Origin: Myxococcus eversor
Lineage (GTDB): Bacteria; Myxococcota; Myxococcia; Myxococcales; Myxococcaceae
Assembly: GCF_010894455.1 (NCBI RefSeq)
Contig: NZ_JAAIXY010000008.1
Location: 124,001 to 188,000 of the forward strand
DNA: 64,000 nucleotides
Reading direction: 5' to 3'
Part shown: in pieces, positions 43,411 to 52,630 of the stretch
Numbering within the stretch: position 1 is the first letter of the stretch
How the letters are laid out: the number at the start of each line of letters is the position of its first letter
Notes under the pieces: model-generated
Told to the model about the DNA's origin: nothing
Databases searched by the model: none
What the model saw: only the letters and a program-made list of their open reading frames with translations
Made by a program: the position numbers and the translations under genes

Positions 43411-45912
43411 ATGAGCACCGCACCTACAGAGTCCTCCCGTTTCCTCGGGCGCTATGAGCTCGTCCACCCCCTGGGCCAGGGCGGCATGGGCGAGGTGTTC
43501 CTGGCGAAGATCAGCGGCGCGGCCGGCTTCGAGAAGCCGTGCATCGTCAAGACCATCCTCCCCACGCTGCTGAAGGACCGGCAGTTCCTGGACCGCTTCC
43601 ACCACGAGGCCAAGGTGCTGGTGCACCTGGTCCACTCGTCCATCGCCCAGGTGTACGACATGGGGGAGGCGGACGGGACGTACTACATGGCGCTGGAGTA
43701 CGTGGCCGGCGTGGACCTGGCGTACCTGCTGGAGCAGGCGCGGCTGCAGGGCGCGCAGGTGCCGGTGCCGGTGGCGCTGTTCCTGGGTCAGCGCATGGCG
43801 GAGGGCCTGGGCTACGCGCACCGCAAGGTGGGGCCAGATGGCGCGCCGCTGGGCATCGTCCACCGCGACGTGTCGCCCCATAACGTCATGGTGTCGTACG
43901 AGGGCGAGGTCAAGGTCATCGACTTCGGCCTGGCCAAGTCCGCGGCGCGCAGCAAGTACACCCTGCCCGCCACGGTGATGGGGAAGCTGGGCTACATGTC
44001 GCCGGAGCAGGTGCGCGCGGAGGCGCTGGACCACCGCAGCGACATCTACTCGTGCGCGGTGGTGCTGTGGGAGATGCTGGCCGGCCGCTCGCTCATCCCC
44101 CACGGGACGGTGGGCGAGATGATGGCGGCCATGTCGCAGCCCAACATTCCGCCGCTGACGGGGCTGCGTGGAGATTTGGATGCGACGCTGGACGCCGTCG
44201 TGCGCCGCGCGCTGACCATCAAGCCGGATGAACGCTACTCGCGCGCGGACGAGCTGGCGCGGGCGCTCAATGGAGAGCTGGTGCGCTCCGGCGCGTCCGT
44301 GGGCGCCGAGGAAGTGGGCCACTTCGTGCGCGCCCTGTGCCCGGAGGCCTTCGCCGCGCAGCGACAGCTCATCTCCAAGGTGACGTCGTCCGGAAGCCAC
44401 CACCGCACGCCCACGCCGATGCCCATGCTTGCGGGTGGCACGGGCACGGGCGCGTTCGGTACGGGGCCGCAGGCCGCTCCGGAGGACACCGCGCCGTCGG
44501 GCTTCGAGCCGACGATGATGCGCGCGCCGACGGAGACTCCCGCTGCTGCTCCTTCGCACGAGCGGCGCGTGGCCGGCATGGCCCGGCGGGATGTTCCCTC
44601 CGCCGACGACGCGATGGGCAATGACGCCACCACCCTGCGTCCCGGCACCGGGGCTGGTGCCGTCGCGGGCGGGGCCCTGGTGGCCGCGGCCTCCGCGAGC
44701 GCCGCGTCTTCGGGGCCCGTGAACCCGTCACCCGCCAAGGTCGTGGTGCAGGAGTCGGTGGTCCAGGCGCCGCAAGCGTCCTCCTCGGGGCCGGTGGCGC
44801 AGGTGGCCCCGGTGTCGACGGCGTCCGTCTCCCAGTCCTCGAGCGATGTGGCCACCCGGCCCGCTTCCTCCCGGAAGAAGACGGCGACGATGCTCGTCAT
44901 CGCGCTCACGGTGTTGCTGCTGATGGTGGGCACGGCGGTGACGACGGCCCACTTCGTCAAGGGTCCGGGCGGCTCCGAGGCCCCCACGCCTCCGCCTGCC
45001 GTCACCACGAGCCCGCCGCCTCCCAACCCGGACACGAAGCCCGCTCCGCCAGACAAGAAGCCCACTCCGCCGACCACCGCGGAGACGCGGCCCGTACCTC
45101 CGCCCCCCGACAAGCCGGCGCCCAAGCCGGAGCCGGAGAAGGTGGCCATCCGGGAGACGGTGAAGCCCAAGCCGCCCGCGACGAAGCCGCCCCCCAAGCC
45201 CGCTCCGGAGCCCGAGCCCGTGGCCGTCGTCGTGGCGCCCAAGCCCGCGCCCGAGAAGGGCGTCACCTATGTTTCGGTTTCAGAGGCGCTGCCCTTGAAG
45301 AGCGACGGGACGGGCCCCTTCGTCTCGGGCCCCCACATCAAGAAGTTGCTGGCGGACGACAAGCTCCGGGTCGTGGGTCTCCCCAGGAGCGACGGGCGGC
45401 GAGAGTTGCTCGGCTACGCCATCGTGGGCAGCAGGAGTGGGCCGAAGGTCTGGTTGAAGTTCGATGCGAAGGTCAGGCAGGTCATTGCCCCCAAGGACCT
45501 CAAGAGCACCAAGGCCTTGTACTTCGTCGCGATGCCGGACTCCGGCAACCAGAGCAGCCAGGGCAACGAGTTAGAGGCATACCCCGATGCGGAACCCGAC
45601 CCAGCCGGGCCAGCGTCCGCCGCCGCTCCGCCGATGATTGCTCCGCCCAAGGTCCTCAAGGGCGTCGTGAGGATGGCGGGCGCCGTCGGACCGTTCGGAG
45701 GAGACGATGTGTCGGTCCGCAACACCGACGACTTCACCTGGACCAACTGCACCGTGGTGAAGGACGGCCGCCAGCGGGGCAGGCTGGGCATCCTGCTTCC
45801 CGGCAAGGAGCGGACCGTGAAGAGTTTCTCGAAGCACGCCGAGCGCTTCGTCGAGAAGGGCAAGGTGGGCGTGTTCTGCGAAGAGGGCGAGTTCATCACC
45901 CAGCCGCAGTGA
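43411..45912 (+). CDS. Membrane-anchored Ser/Thr protein kinase
   Basis: An 833-residue Hanks-type kinase. Catalytic domain 15-290: glycine loop GQGGMGEVF, K47 (CIVKTIL), catalytic D153 (HRDVSPHN) and D171 (DFGLA). A ~200-residue Ala/Ser/Thr-rich juxtamembrane segment, one membrane span (about 490-515), a Pro/Lys-rich periplasmic stretch (about 525-610) and a C-terminal ~220-residue sensor domain follow. The C-terminal part contains VRMAGAVGPFGGDDVSVRNT, NCTVVKDGRQRG and a final Cys, perhaps an Ig-like ligand-binding fold. AGGAGAAG precedes the ATG. A typical myxobacterial developmental/signalling kinase; partners unknown. Confidence 0.92.
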   Translation: MSTAPTESSRFLGRYELVHPLGQGGMGEVFLAKISGAAGFEKPCIVKTILPTLLKDRQFLDRFHHEAKVLVHLVHSSIAQVYDMGEADGTYYMALEYVAGVDLAYLLEQARLQGAQVPVPVALFLGQRMAEGLGYAHRKVGPDGAPLGIVHRDVSPHNVMVSYEGEVKVIDFGLAKSAARSKYTLPATVMGKLGYMSPEQVRAEALDHRSDIYSCAVVLWEMLAGRSLIPHGTVGEMMAAMSQPNIPPLTGLRGDLDATLDAVVRRALTIKPDERYSRADELARALNGELVRSGASVGAEEVGHFVRALCPEAFAAQRQLISKVTSSGSHHRTPTPMPMLAGGTGTGAFGTGPQAAPEDTAPSGFEPTMMRAPTETPAAAPSHERRVAGMARRDVPSADDAMGNDATTLRPGTGAGAVAGGALVAAASASAASSGPVNPSPAKVVVQESVVQAPQASSSGPVAQVAPVSTASVSQSSSDVATRPASSRKKTATMLVIALTVLLLMVGTAVTTAHFVKGPGGSEAPTPPPAVTTSPPPPNPDTKPAPPDKKPTPPTTAETRPVPPPPDKPAPKPEPEKVAIRETVKPKPPATKPPPKPAPEPEPVAVVVAPKPAPEKGVTYVSVSEALPLKSDGTGPFVSGPHIKKLLADDKLRVVGLPRSDGRRELLGYAIVGSRSGPKVWLKFDAKVRQVIAPKDLKSTKALYFVAMPDSGNQSSQGNELEAYPDAEPDPAGPASAAAPPMIAPPKVLKGVVRMAGAVGPFGGDDVSVRNTDDFTWTNCTVVKDGRQRGRLGILLPGKERTVKSFSKHAERFVEKGKVGVFCEEGEFITQPQ

Positions 45913-45930
45913 CGCCCCCGGCGCTCCGGC

Positions 45931-46605
45931 TCACGGCTTCGCGAGTCGCTCCGAGGCCACCGGACAGTCCGCCACGACGGCGCGCACGTCCTCATGGCCT
46001 GAGCTCGCCTCGCGCACCGCGCGGTTCAGGGACGAGCGGCACTCCCACGTCATGTCCCGCGTGCCGTGGCAGCAGTGCCAGCCCGTCAACGTCCGCCCCA
46101 GGTACTTGAGCGTCTCCGCGCGCGTGGGCGTGACGAGCAGCCACACCGCTCCCACGAGCACCGCCAGCCAGGGCAACTGCGAGGCCAGGCCCTTCAGCCG
46201 GTTCCCCACGCCCGCCGTCACCGGCTCCGCATAGAGCCCGAGCATCGTGTCGAAGGGCCGGCGTTGCAGCACGGGCGCCACCAGCAGGTCCACCGGCGTG
46301 GTGAAGCCCCGGACGAGCCCCCGCTGCGCACCCGGCGCGTTTCCGTTGTGCACCAGCCACACGCCCGTGAGCTGTCGCCACAGCGTCCGTCCCCAAATCC
46401 CACCCACCACGGACCCTGCGAGCCAGGCGAGGACCATGGCCAGCACCATCGCCCCCGGCGTCCGCTCGTGCTCCATCGCCCGCAGCGCGGCCCAGCCCAC
46501 CAGGGCCGCCGTCGCCACATCCAGCACGTCCGCGGCCCACAACCGCCACTGGTACCGCGCCTCGGTGCTCACCGTGTCCGTCGAGAACAACGCCCCGTCG
46601 CTCAT
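45931..46605 (-). CDS. RDD-family membrane protein
   Basis: A 224-residue inner-membrane protein with the RDD start (ARYQWRLWAADVLDVATAALVGW), the second-helix VLAWLAGSVVGGIWGRTLWRQLTG and a C-terminal Cys-rich periplasmic tail (WHCCHGTRDMTWEC and VADC). RDD proteins are membrane proteins of mixed or unknown role, some in Na+/H+ exchange or protein quality control. It lies 18 bases from the end of the convergent kinase gene. Confidence 0.75.
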   Translation of the reverse strand: MSDGALFSTDTVSTEARYQWRLWAADVLDVATAALVGWAALRAMEHERTPGAMVLAMVLAWLAGSVVGGIWGRTLWRQLTGVWLVHNGNAPGAQRGLVRGFTTPVDLLVAPVLQRRPFDTMLGLYAEPVTAGVGNRLKGLASQLPWLAVLVGAVWLLVTPTRAETLKYLGRTLTGWHCCHGTRDMTWECRSSLNRAVREASSGHEDVRAVVADCPVASERLAKP

Positions 46606-46966
46606 CCACCCTCGCTCTTCGGCGCGCGGAGCATAGACGCTCCCAGCCCCCGGGGTGGCATGCACCTTCGTCCACCGCCTGGACTTCGTCCGGAAAGCCA
46701 CCGCGACAGCAGGCGGGCTCGGCGTGTTTCATGGCTCGGCGCCGGGCGGGAGGACAGGCGCCCAGGGGCTGCCCTGGGGCGACCGCGGGACGTGACTGCT
46801 GTCTGTTTCCCGCAGTGGCGCGAGCCACGGGTGGCTCCCATCTTGGTTTCAGCGCGATGCGGCGAGACCCCACCCACCACCGGGGTCTTGAAGCGAGGAG
46901 CGCCAGGGCCATGGCCCCGGTTCCCCGGGAGCACGGCTCTTGGGTGCCGGCGGTGGTGGCGTACGA

Positions 46967-47031
46967 GGCGACAGCGGCGGGGGGGAGTTTGGGAGTCGTG
47001 GGGGGGCAGGTCGTCCCCCGCCGCTGTCGCC
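46967..47031 (+). promoter_or_regulatory. 17-bp perfect inverted repeat with 31-base loop
   Basis: The arms 46967-46983 (GGCGACAGCGGCGGGGG) and 47015-47031 (its exact complement) would form a very stable hairpin with a G-rich loop 46984-47014. It sits 87 bases upstream of the hybrid-sensor ATG, between divergent genes, so it is not an ordinary terminator. Possible leader RNA, attenuator or protein-binding site. Confidence 0.65.
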
Positions 47032-47033
47032 GA

Positions 47034-47047
47034 GGCCGTTAACGGCC
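47034..47047. promoter_or_regulatory. 14-bp perfect palindrome
   Basis: GGCCGTTAACGGCC, contiguous without a spacer, 70 bases upstream of the hybrid-sensor ATG and two bases after the long inverted repeat. A typical dimeric-regulator site. Confidence 0.55.
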
Positions 47048-47117
47048 AACGTTCCACTGTGGGTGAATGCCGGAGGTTTGGCCTCGCGGGCGTTTCTGCC
47101 GGACACTGGGGGACGTC

Positions 47118-50100
47118 ATGTCCATCCCGAGGCATCGGGCCCGCGTTTTCTGGCGTGGGCTCATGGGGCTCATCCTGCTGGCCGGGTTCGTCCTGGCGCG
47201 GCCGGGCCTCGCCTTGGACCCGCAGCGCTGGGTGTCCCAGTACAGCCAGGACTCGTGGCGCAGCGACGACGGGCTTCCGCAGAACAGCCTGCTGGCGCTC
47301 GCGCAGACGCGAGACGGCTACGTGTGGCTCGGCACGTGGGAGGGCCTGGTGCGCTTCGACGGCGCGCGCTTCGTCGTCTTCGACAAGCGCAACACGCCGG
47401 AGCTGCGCAACCACACCATCAAGGCGCTCGTGGAGGATGCCTCCGGCGTGCTGTGGGTGGGCACGGACCAGGGGCTGGTGTCCTACGCGGACGGCCGCTT
47501 CGAGCGCGCCCCCGGTGCCTCCGCGCCGCTGGAGGGCGTGCGCGTCGAGGAGCTGCTCGTCGGCGAAGGCTCGCTCTGGGTGGGCACCACCGGGGGACTC
47601 TGGCAGGTGCCGCTGGGCGAAGGCGTGGCGCGTCAGTACACGGAGGCCGACGGTCTGCCGGGCTCCTTCATCACCGCGCTGGCGCGGGCGGGCGGTGACA
47701 ACCGGCTGTGGGTGGGCACCAAGGCGGGCCTGGCGTTGCTGGAGGGCGGGCAGGTGCGGCGCACTCCCTTCCCCGTCCCGGGCCCCGATGAGCGCCCGGA
47801 GGTCACCGCGCTCTTCCAGGACGTCGCCGGCACGCTGTGGATGGGGACGGAGACGGGGCTCGTCTCGTGGAATGGCGTGGTGGCCAGGCGCTTCACGACG
47901 GCGGACGGGCTGCCGGCCACCGTCACCGCGCTCCTGGCGGACAGCCAGGGCAACCTCTGGGTGGGTTCGCGGCGCGGAGGGCTGGTGCGGCGGGAGGTCG
48001 ACGGCTTCAGCTCACCGCTGCACGGCGCGGGGCTCGCGGACGCGGAGGTCCTGTCGCTGCTCGAGGACCGCGACGGGGCGCTGTGGGTGGGCACCTATTC
48101 GGGGCTGTTCCGCCTGCGCGACGGCCCGTTCGCCACGTACGGCATCCCCGAGGGGCTGAACAACGAGACGGTCAGCACGGTGCTGGAGGACAAGCGCGGC
48201 ACGGTGTGGCTGGGCACGGTGGGCGGCGGGTTGTTCTACCTGCGCGACGGGCGCATCCACCGCATGGAGGACTTCGAGGGAGGCACGGACCCGGTCATCA
48301 CCGCGCTGCACGAGGCGCCGGACGGCACGCTGTGGGTGGGCTCCAAGGCGGGCGCGTTCCGCTACGACGGGCAGCGCTTCGCGAAGTCGTCGCGGGTGCA
48401 GGGGCTGCCGGACCACGTGGTGACGTCCATCCTGGTGGACTCGCGCGGGACGCAGTGGTTCGGCACGCGGCAGGGGCTGGCGCGCGTTCGCGGTGACGAC
48501 GTCACGGTGTTCGGCACGAAGCAGGGGCTGTCGGCCGAGCCCATCATCGTCATGGCCGAGGACGCGACGGGCGCGGTGTGGCTGGGCTCCGAGGGCGGGC
48601 TGTGGCGCATCGAGGAGGGCAAGGGCCCCCAGCGCTTCACGTTGAAGGACGGGCTGCCCGGCGAGGTGGTGCTGGCGCTGCTGGCGGACGCGGACGGCAC
48701 GGTGTGGGTGGGCACGGAGACGGGGCTGGGGCGGTGGAAGGAGGGCGAGTGGACGCGCTACTCGGTGTCGCAGCACGGGCTCTACGACGACGCGGTGTTC
48801 AGCATCGTCCCGGACGGGGACGGCCACCTGTGGATGAGCAGCAACAAGGGCGTGTCCCGGGTGTCGCTGCGCGAATTGGAGGAGGTGGCGGACGGGCGCC
48901 GCTCGCGGCTGGCGGTGATGGGGTTCGACCAGACTGACGGCATGCGCACCGCGGAGTGCAACGGGAACACGCAGCCGTCGGGGTGGCGGGGCAGGGACGG
49001 GCGGCTGTGGTTCACCACCATCCAGGGCGCCATCGTCGTGGACCCGGTGCGGGTGCGCGCGAGCCGCCAGCCGCCCGAGGTGCGCATCGAGGAAGTGAGG
49101 GTGCAGGGCCAGCTGGTGCCGGTGGCGGGCCCGGTGGAGTTGCGGCCGGATGGCTCGCGACTGGACATCCGCTTCACGGCCTTCACGCCGGGGGACGCGG
49201 TGCGGCTGCCGTTCCGCTACCGGCTGGTGGGGCACGACGACGGCTGGGTGCGCGCGGAGATTCGCCGGGCGATGTACACGGGGCTGCGGCCCGGTCGCTA
49301 TCGCTTCGAGGTGCAGGCGGAGGGCCGGGACGGCGGCTGGACGGAGCCGGTGTCGCTGGACGTGCTGCTGGAGCCGAGCCTGTGGCAGCGCACGGACTTC
49401 TGGGTGTTGTTCGTGCTGGGGCTGGGGATGCTGGGCGTCAGCGTGTACCTGCTGCGGGTGGGGCAGTTGAAGGCGCGCGAGCGGTGGCTGGAGGCGCGCG
49501 TGCAGGAGCGAACGCGGGAGCTGGCGCGGGCGAACGAGGAGCTGGAGTCGAACGTGCGCACGCTGCGGCAGACGCAGGCGCAGCTCGTCCAGGCGGGGAG
49601 GATGGCGGCGGTGGGGCAGCTCGCCGCGGGCGTGGGCCACGAAATCAACAACCCGCTGGCGTACATCGTGTCGAACCTGGAGCACGCGAGCGAGGAGTCG
49701 GACGCGCTCGCGAAGGAGCTGGGAGAGGCGAGGAACGCGGGGACGCGACTGCGCGAGGTGGGGCAGGCGCTGCGCGAGGCGTTGCATGGCGCCAACCGGG
49801 TGCGCCGCATCGTCCGCGACTTGAAGACCTTCTCCCGGCCGGACGACGAGAAGCAGGGGCCGGTGGAGCTGGGCGCGGTGCTCGACTCGGCGGTGAAAAT
49901 CGCCATGGGCGAGCTGCGTCCGCGCGCGAAGGTGGTGCGCGACTACGGCGACGTGACGTGGGTGGAGGGCAACGAGGCGCGGCTGGCGCAGGTGTTCCTC
50001 AACCTGCTCATCAACGCGGCGCAGGCGTTGCCGGAGGGGCGGGCGGAGGAGAACGAGGTGCGTCTGGTGACGCGCGGCGGGCCGGACGGGTGGGTGATGG

Positions 50101-51260
50101 CGGAGGTGCGCGACACGGGGAGCGGGATTTCGCCGGAGTCGCTCGGGCGCATCTTCGACCCGTTCTACACGACGAAGCCGGTGGGCGTGGGCACGGGGCT
50201 GGGGTTGTCGTTGTGCCACGCGTACGTGACGGCGATGGGCGGCACCATCTCCGTGGAGAGCGAGCTGGGCAAGGGCTCCGTGTTCCGGGTGGCGCTGCGC
50301 CGCGCGAGGGACGCGGCGGTGACAGCGGAGGCACGAGCGAGGGCGCGAGACGCGCTGACCGATTCCTCCCCGGGCCTGAGGCACGTGACGGAGCGGGACT
50401 CCTCGCCCTCGGGCTTTCCGACCATCTCTGACTCTCGGCCCATGTCGGAGCGGGACACCTCTCCGCTGGGCTACCCGACGGTGCACGTGAGGCCCGCGGC
50501 GGAGCGGCCCGCGTCGCCCATCAGCGCGCCGACCCGGTGGGAGCCGCCGCCCGAAGGCAGGTTGGTGACGGAGCGTCCGGCCGCCTCCATTGGCGCGCAG
50601 CCCTCCGGCGCCGCCCTTCCTCTTCTTACGGCCGCGAGCACCGCGCGAGCTCCGGGTCCACCATCCTCCTCCGAGACACCGGGCCCCGAGGCGCGCGCCC
50701 CCCGCGTGGACAGCTCCGCGTTGGAGTCCGTGGCCCGGAGGTCCGAGCCGGTGGGTGACGCGGGCGTGCCGCCGGGGACGAGCGCGGTGGTGACGGATGC
50801 CCCGCGAGTGGAGAGCCCGCCGCCTCCGGTGCGGGGGCGGGTGCTGGTGGTGGACGACGATGCCCTGGTGAGCGGGGCCATCCGTCGCACGCTGGCGCGA
50901 GAGAACGACGTGGACGTGGTGGTGAGCGCGCGGCAGGCCCTGGAGCGGCTGAATGGGCCCGAGCCCCTGCGCTACGACGTGGTGCTGTGCGACTTGATGA
51001 TGCCGGAGATGACGGGGATGGACCTCTACGAGGCCCTCGTGCGCACCGCGCCCGACGTGGCGGAGCGGATGGTCTTCATCACCGGCGGGGCCTTCACGCC
51101 GACGGCGCGCAATTTCCTGGAGCGGGTGGAGAACCCGCGCGTGGAGAAGCCCTTCGACCCGGAGGCCCTGAGAGGGGTCGTCCGGGCCGAGGTGGCCCGA
51201 GCGCGCCTGGTTACAAGTCCAGCACCAACCGCTTGGAGCGAGCGCGCGACACGCAGATGA
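47118..51260 (+). CDS. Hybrid two-component sensor kinase with periplasmic beta-propellers
   Basis: A 1380-residue protein. Signal/first helix, then ~14 Reg_prop-type propeller repeats (DGYVWLGTWEGLVRFDG, VLWVGTDQGLVSYADG and so on, about 30-640), a Y_Y_Y domain (about 650-750), one membrane span (about 756-780), a coiled coil, HisKA with H841 (GVGHEINNP), HATPase (N-box, GTGLGLSLCH, about 910-1070), a Pro/Ser-rich repeat linker (about 1081-1240) and a C-terminal receiver with phospho-acceptor D1292 (VLCDLMMPEM). Similar periplasmic architecture is known in polysaccharide-sensing hybrid systems of Bacteroidetes, which usually end in an AraC HTH; here there is only a receiver. The 3' end overlaps the convergent reductase gene by 50 bases. 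Confidence 0.92.
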   Translation: MSIPRHRARVFWRGLMGLILLAGFVLARPGLALDPQRWVSQYSQDSWRSDDGLPQNSLLALAQTRDGYVWLGTWEGLVRFDGARFVVFDKRNTPELRNHTIKALVEDASGVLWVGTDQGLVSYADGRFERAPGASAPLEGVRVEELLVGEGSLWVGTTGGLWQVPLGEGVARQYTEADGLPGSFITALARAGGDNRLWVGTKAGLALLEGGQVRRTPFPVPGPDERPEVTALFQDVAGTLWMGTETGLVSWNGVVARRFTTADGLPATVTALLADSQGNLWVGSRRGGLVRREVDGFSSPLHGAGLADAEVLSLLEDRDGALWVGTYSGLFRLRDGPFATYGIPEGLNNETVSTVLEDKRGTVWLGTVGGGLFYLRDGRIHRMEDFEGGTDPVITALHEAPDGTLWVGSKAGAFRYDGQRFAKSSRVQGLPDHVVTSILVDSRGTQWFGTRQGLARVRGDDVTVFGTKQGLSAEPIIVMAEDATGAVWLGSEGGLWRIEEGKGPQRFTLKDGLPGEVVLALLADADGTVWVGTETGLGRWKEGEWTRYSVSQHGLYDDAVFSIVPDGDGHLWMSSNKGVSRVSLRELEEVADGRRSRLAVMGFDQTDGMRTAECNGNTQPSGWRGRDGRLWFTTIQGAIVVDPVRVRASRQPPEVRIEEVRVQGQLVPVAGPVELRPDGSRLDIRFTAFTPGDAVRLPFRYRLVGHDDGWVRAEIRRAMYTGLRPGRYRFEVQAEGRDGGWTEPVSLDVLLEPSLWQRTDFWVLFVLGLGMLGVSVYLLRVGQLKARERWLEARVQERTRELARANEELESNVRTLRQTQAQLVQAGRMAAVGQLAAGVGHEINNPLAYIVSNLEHASEESDALAKELGEARNAGTRLREVGQALREALHGANRVRRIVRDLKTFSRPDDEKQGPVELGAVLDSAVKIAMGELRPRAKVVRDYGDVTWVEGNEARLAQVFLNLLINAAQALPEGRAEENEVRLVTRGGPDGWVMAEVRDTGSGISPESLGRIFDPFYTTKPVGVGTGLGLSLCHAYVTAMGGTISVESELGKGSVFRVALRRARDAAVTAEARARARDALTDSSPGLRHVTERDSSPSGFPTISDSRPMSERDTSPLGYPTVHVRPAAERPASPISAPTRWEPPPEGRLVTERPAASIGAQPSGAALPLLTAASTARAPGPPSSSETPGPEARAPRVDSSALESVARRSEPVGDAGVPPGTSAVVTDAPRVESPPPPVRGRVLVVDDDALVSGAIRRTLARENDVDVVVSARQALERLNGPEPLRYDVVLCDLMMPEMTGMDLYEALVRTAPDVAERMVFITGGAFTPTARNFLERVENPRVEKPFDPEALRGVVRAEVARARLVTSPAPTAWSERATRR

Positions 51261-52194
51261 GCATGCGCTCGTCTCCGGCGGGCTCCTGCTGGAAGAAGGT
51301 GTCGCGGTGCTCGGGCTGTCCCTCGCAGACGCGGGTGACGCAGGTGCCGCAGGAGCCGGCCTCGCAGTCGCTGTCCACGCGCACGCCATTGCGACGCAGC
51401 ACGTTGAGCACCGACTGCCCCTTGGGCACGCTGAGCACCTGCCCCGTGCTGCGGATGGTCACCTCGAAGTCGGAGTCCTCCTTGCCCAGGGCCGCGCCAT
51501 TGCCCTCGGCGCCGAAGGACTCGAAGTGGACCTTCTCCCAGGGCCAGCGGTGCTTCGTGGACGCCTCGCGCACGGCCTTCATCAGGCCCGCGGGGCCGCA
51601 GCAGTACAGCCGCGTGCCCGGCCCGCGCGTGGCGAGCAGCCCCGACACATCCAGCCCCTTGTCCGGGTCTCCACCGTCGAAGTGGAAGCGCACCCGGTCC
51701 GCGAACGGAGATGCGGACAAGAGCTCGCGGAACGCGGCGCGCTCGGGGGTGCGGACGCAGTAGTACAGGACGTAGTTCGCGCCGGTCCGCTGGAGCTGGC
51801 GCGCCATGGCCAGCAGCGGGGTGATGCCGATGCCGCCCGCCACCAGCACGTAGCTGCGCGCGAACAGCAGGGGGAAGTCATTGCGCGGGGGGCTCACCAC
51901 CAGCACGTCGCCTTCCCGCACGCGCTCGTGCATGGCACGTGAGCCGCCGCGACCTCGCGCGTCCTTCTGCACGGCGATGACGTAGCGGTGCGTCTCCTCC
52001 GCGTCGTTGCAGAGCGAGTACGAGCGCAGCACGGAGTCCTTGCCGGGGACGCGCACGTCCAGGTGGGCGCCGGGTTCGAACGGGGGCAGCGCTCCGCCTT
52101 CCTCCGCGACCAGCTCGTACGACAGGACGTCCTCGGCCTCGCTTGAAATCCGGGCCACGCGCACGCGCTGAGCATCATTCATCAAGGTGTTCAC
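51211..52194 (-). CDS. Ferredoxin-type oxidoreductase (phthalate-dioxygenase-reductase family)
   Basis: A 327-residue electron-transfer protein: N-terminal FMN/FAD-binding barrel (RSYSLCNDA), NAD-binding domain (VLVAGGIGITPLLAMA), and C-terminal plant-type [2Fe-2S] domain (CEAGSCGTC plus a Cys near the end, LICVSRA). It passes electrons from NADH to a Rieske oxygenase or other partner, none of which is nearby. The GTG at 52194 is preferred (GAGGGGA upstream); ATG 52182 would also fit. Confidence 0.88.
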   Translation of the reverse strand: MNTLMNDAQRVRVARISSEAEDVLSYELVAEEGGALPPFEPGAHLDVRVPGKDSVLRSYSLCNDAEETHRYVIAVQKDARGRGGSRAMHERVREGDVLVVSPPRNDFPLLFARSYVLVAGGIGITPLLAMARQLQRTGANYVLYYCVRTPERAAFRELLSASPFADRVRFHFDGGDPDKGLDVSGLLATRGPGTRLYCCGPAGLMKAVREASTKHRWPWEKVHFESFGAEGNGAALGKEDSDFEVTIRSTGQVLSVPKGQSVLNVLRRNGVRVDSDCEAGSCGTCVTRVCEGQPEHRDTFFQQEPAGDERMLICVSRARSKRLVLDL

Positions 52195-52630
52195 TGCGTC
52201 CCCTCTCCCCATCCCGCGACCGCGATGAACCCATCACCCATCACGACGAGACGAGATTGGTCAGGGGTGGTTCCGCGTGGGATTGAACCAGGGGGCGGTC
52301 GGTGCGTTGCTTCCCCGACGGTGGTCGGACCTCGAGGGTCGCGTCGGTGTCACCCAGGGAGCGCCGCTTCCTGCTCCGGGCGACATGTTCTCCTGTCAGA
52401 GGGCTAGAAACTTCCCACAGGTCCCCGCGGGGGACCTGTCGTGACCCGTCTCGTTCTCCAGGGCGCGGACCTCCTGGCCGCCTGCCGGGGTCGCGGGGGA
52501 GCGGGCCTTCCCCACGTCGCTTCGGCATCGTGGCGTGGTCATCCCCACCATCCAGGACATGTCGCGCCAGGAGCCTTGCGCTCCATGGAGGGGATGCGCG
52601 GCCCCCAGAACCCCAGGGAGGCAATCAAGC
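52195..52630. promoter_or_regulatory. Divergent intergenic region with 10-bp inverted repeat at 52417-52439
   Basis: 436 bases without a gene between the reductase (minus) and hemerythrin (plus) genes. ACAGGTCCCC (52417-52426) and GGGGACCTGT (52430-52439) are perfect inverted repeats with a gcg centre, a likely operator or hairpin. GGGAGG precedes the hemerythrin start. Confidence 0.5.

Larger units (their letters stand above)
46606..47117. other. Divergent 512-base leader region with long inverted repeat and palindrome
   Basis: No gene is visible. From 5' to 3': a small hairpin CCCAGGG/CCCTGGG (46761-46778), the 17-bp inverted repeat at 46967-47031, and the 14-bp palindrome at 47034-47047. 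The hybrid-sensor start codon follows at 47118 with GGGGGA upstream. Confidence 0.6.

Noticed and set aside
46967..47031. Long inverted repeat as a transcription terminator
   Set aside because: The flanking genes are divergent, so no transcript is expected to end here; there is also no U-tract.
48012..51389. Very long minus-strand open frame (1125 codons) opposite the hybrid sensor
   Set aside because: Composition is His/Arg/Pro-rich; plus frame has propeller, kinase and receiver motifs in order.
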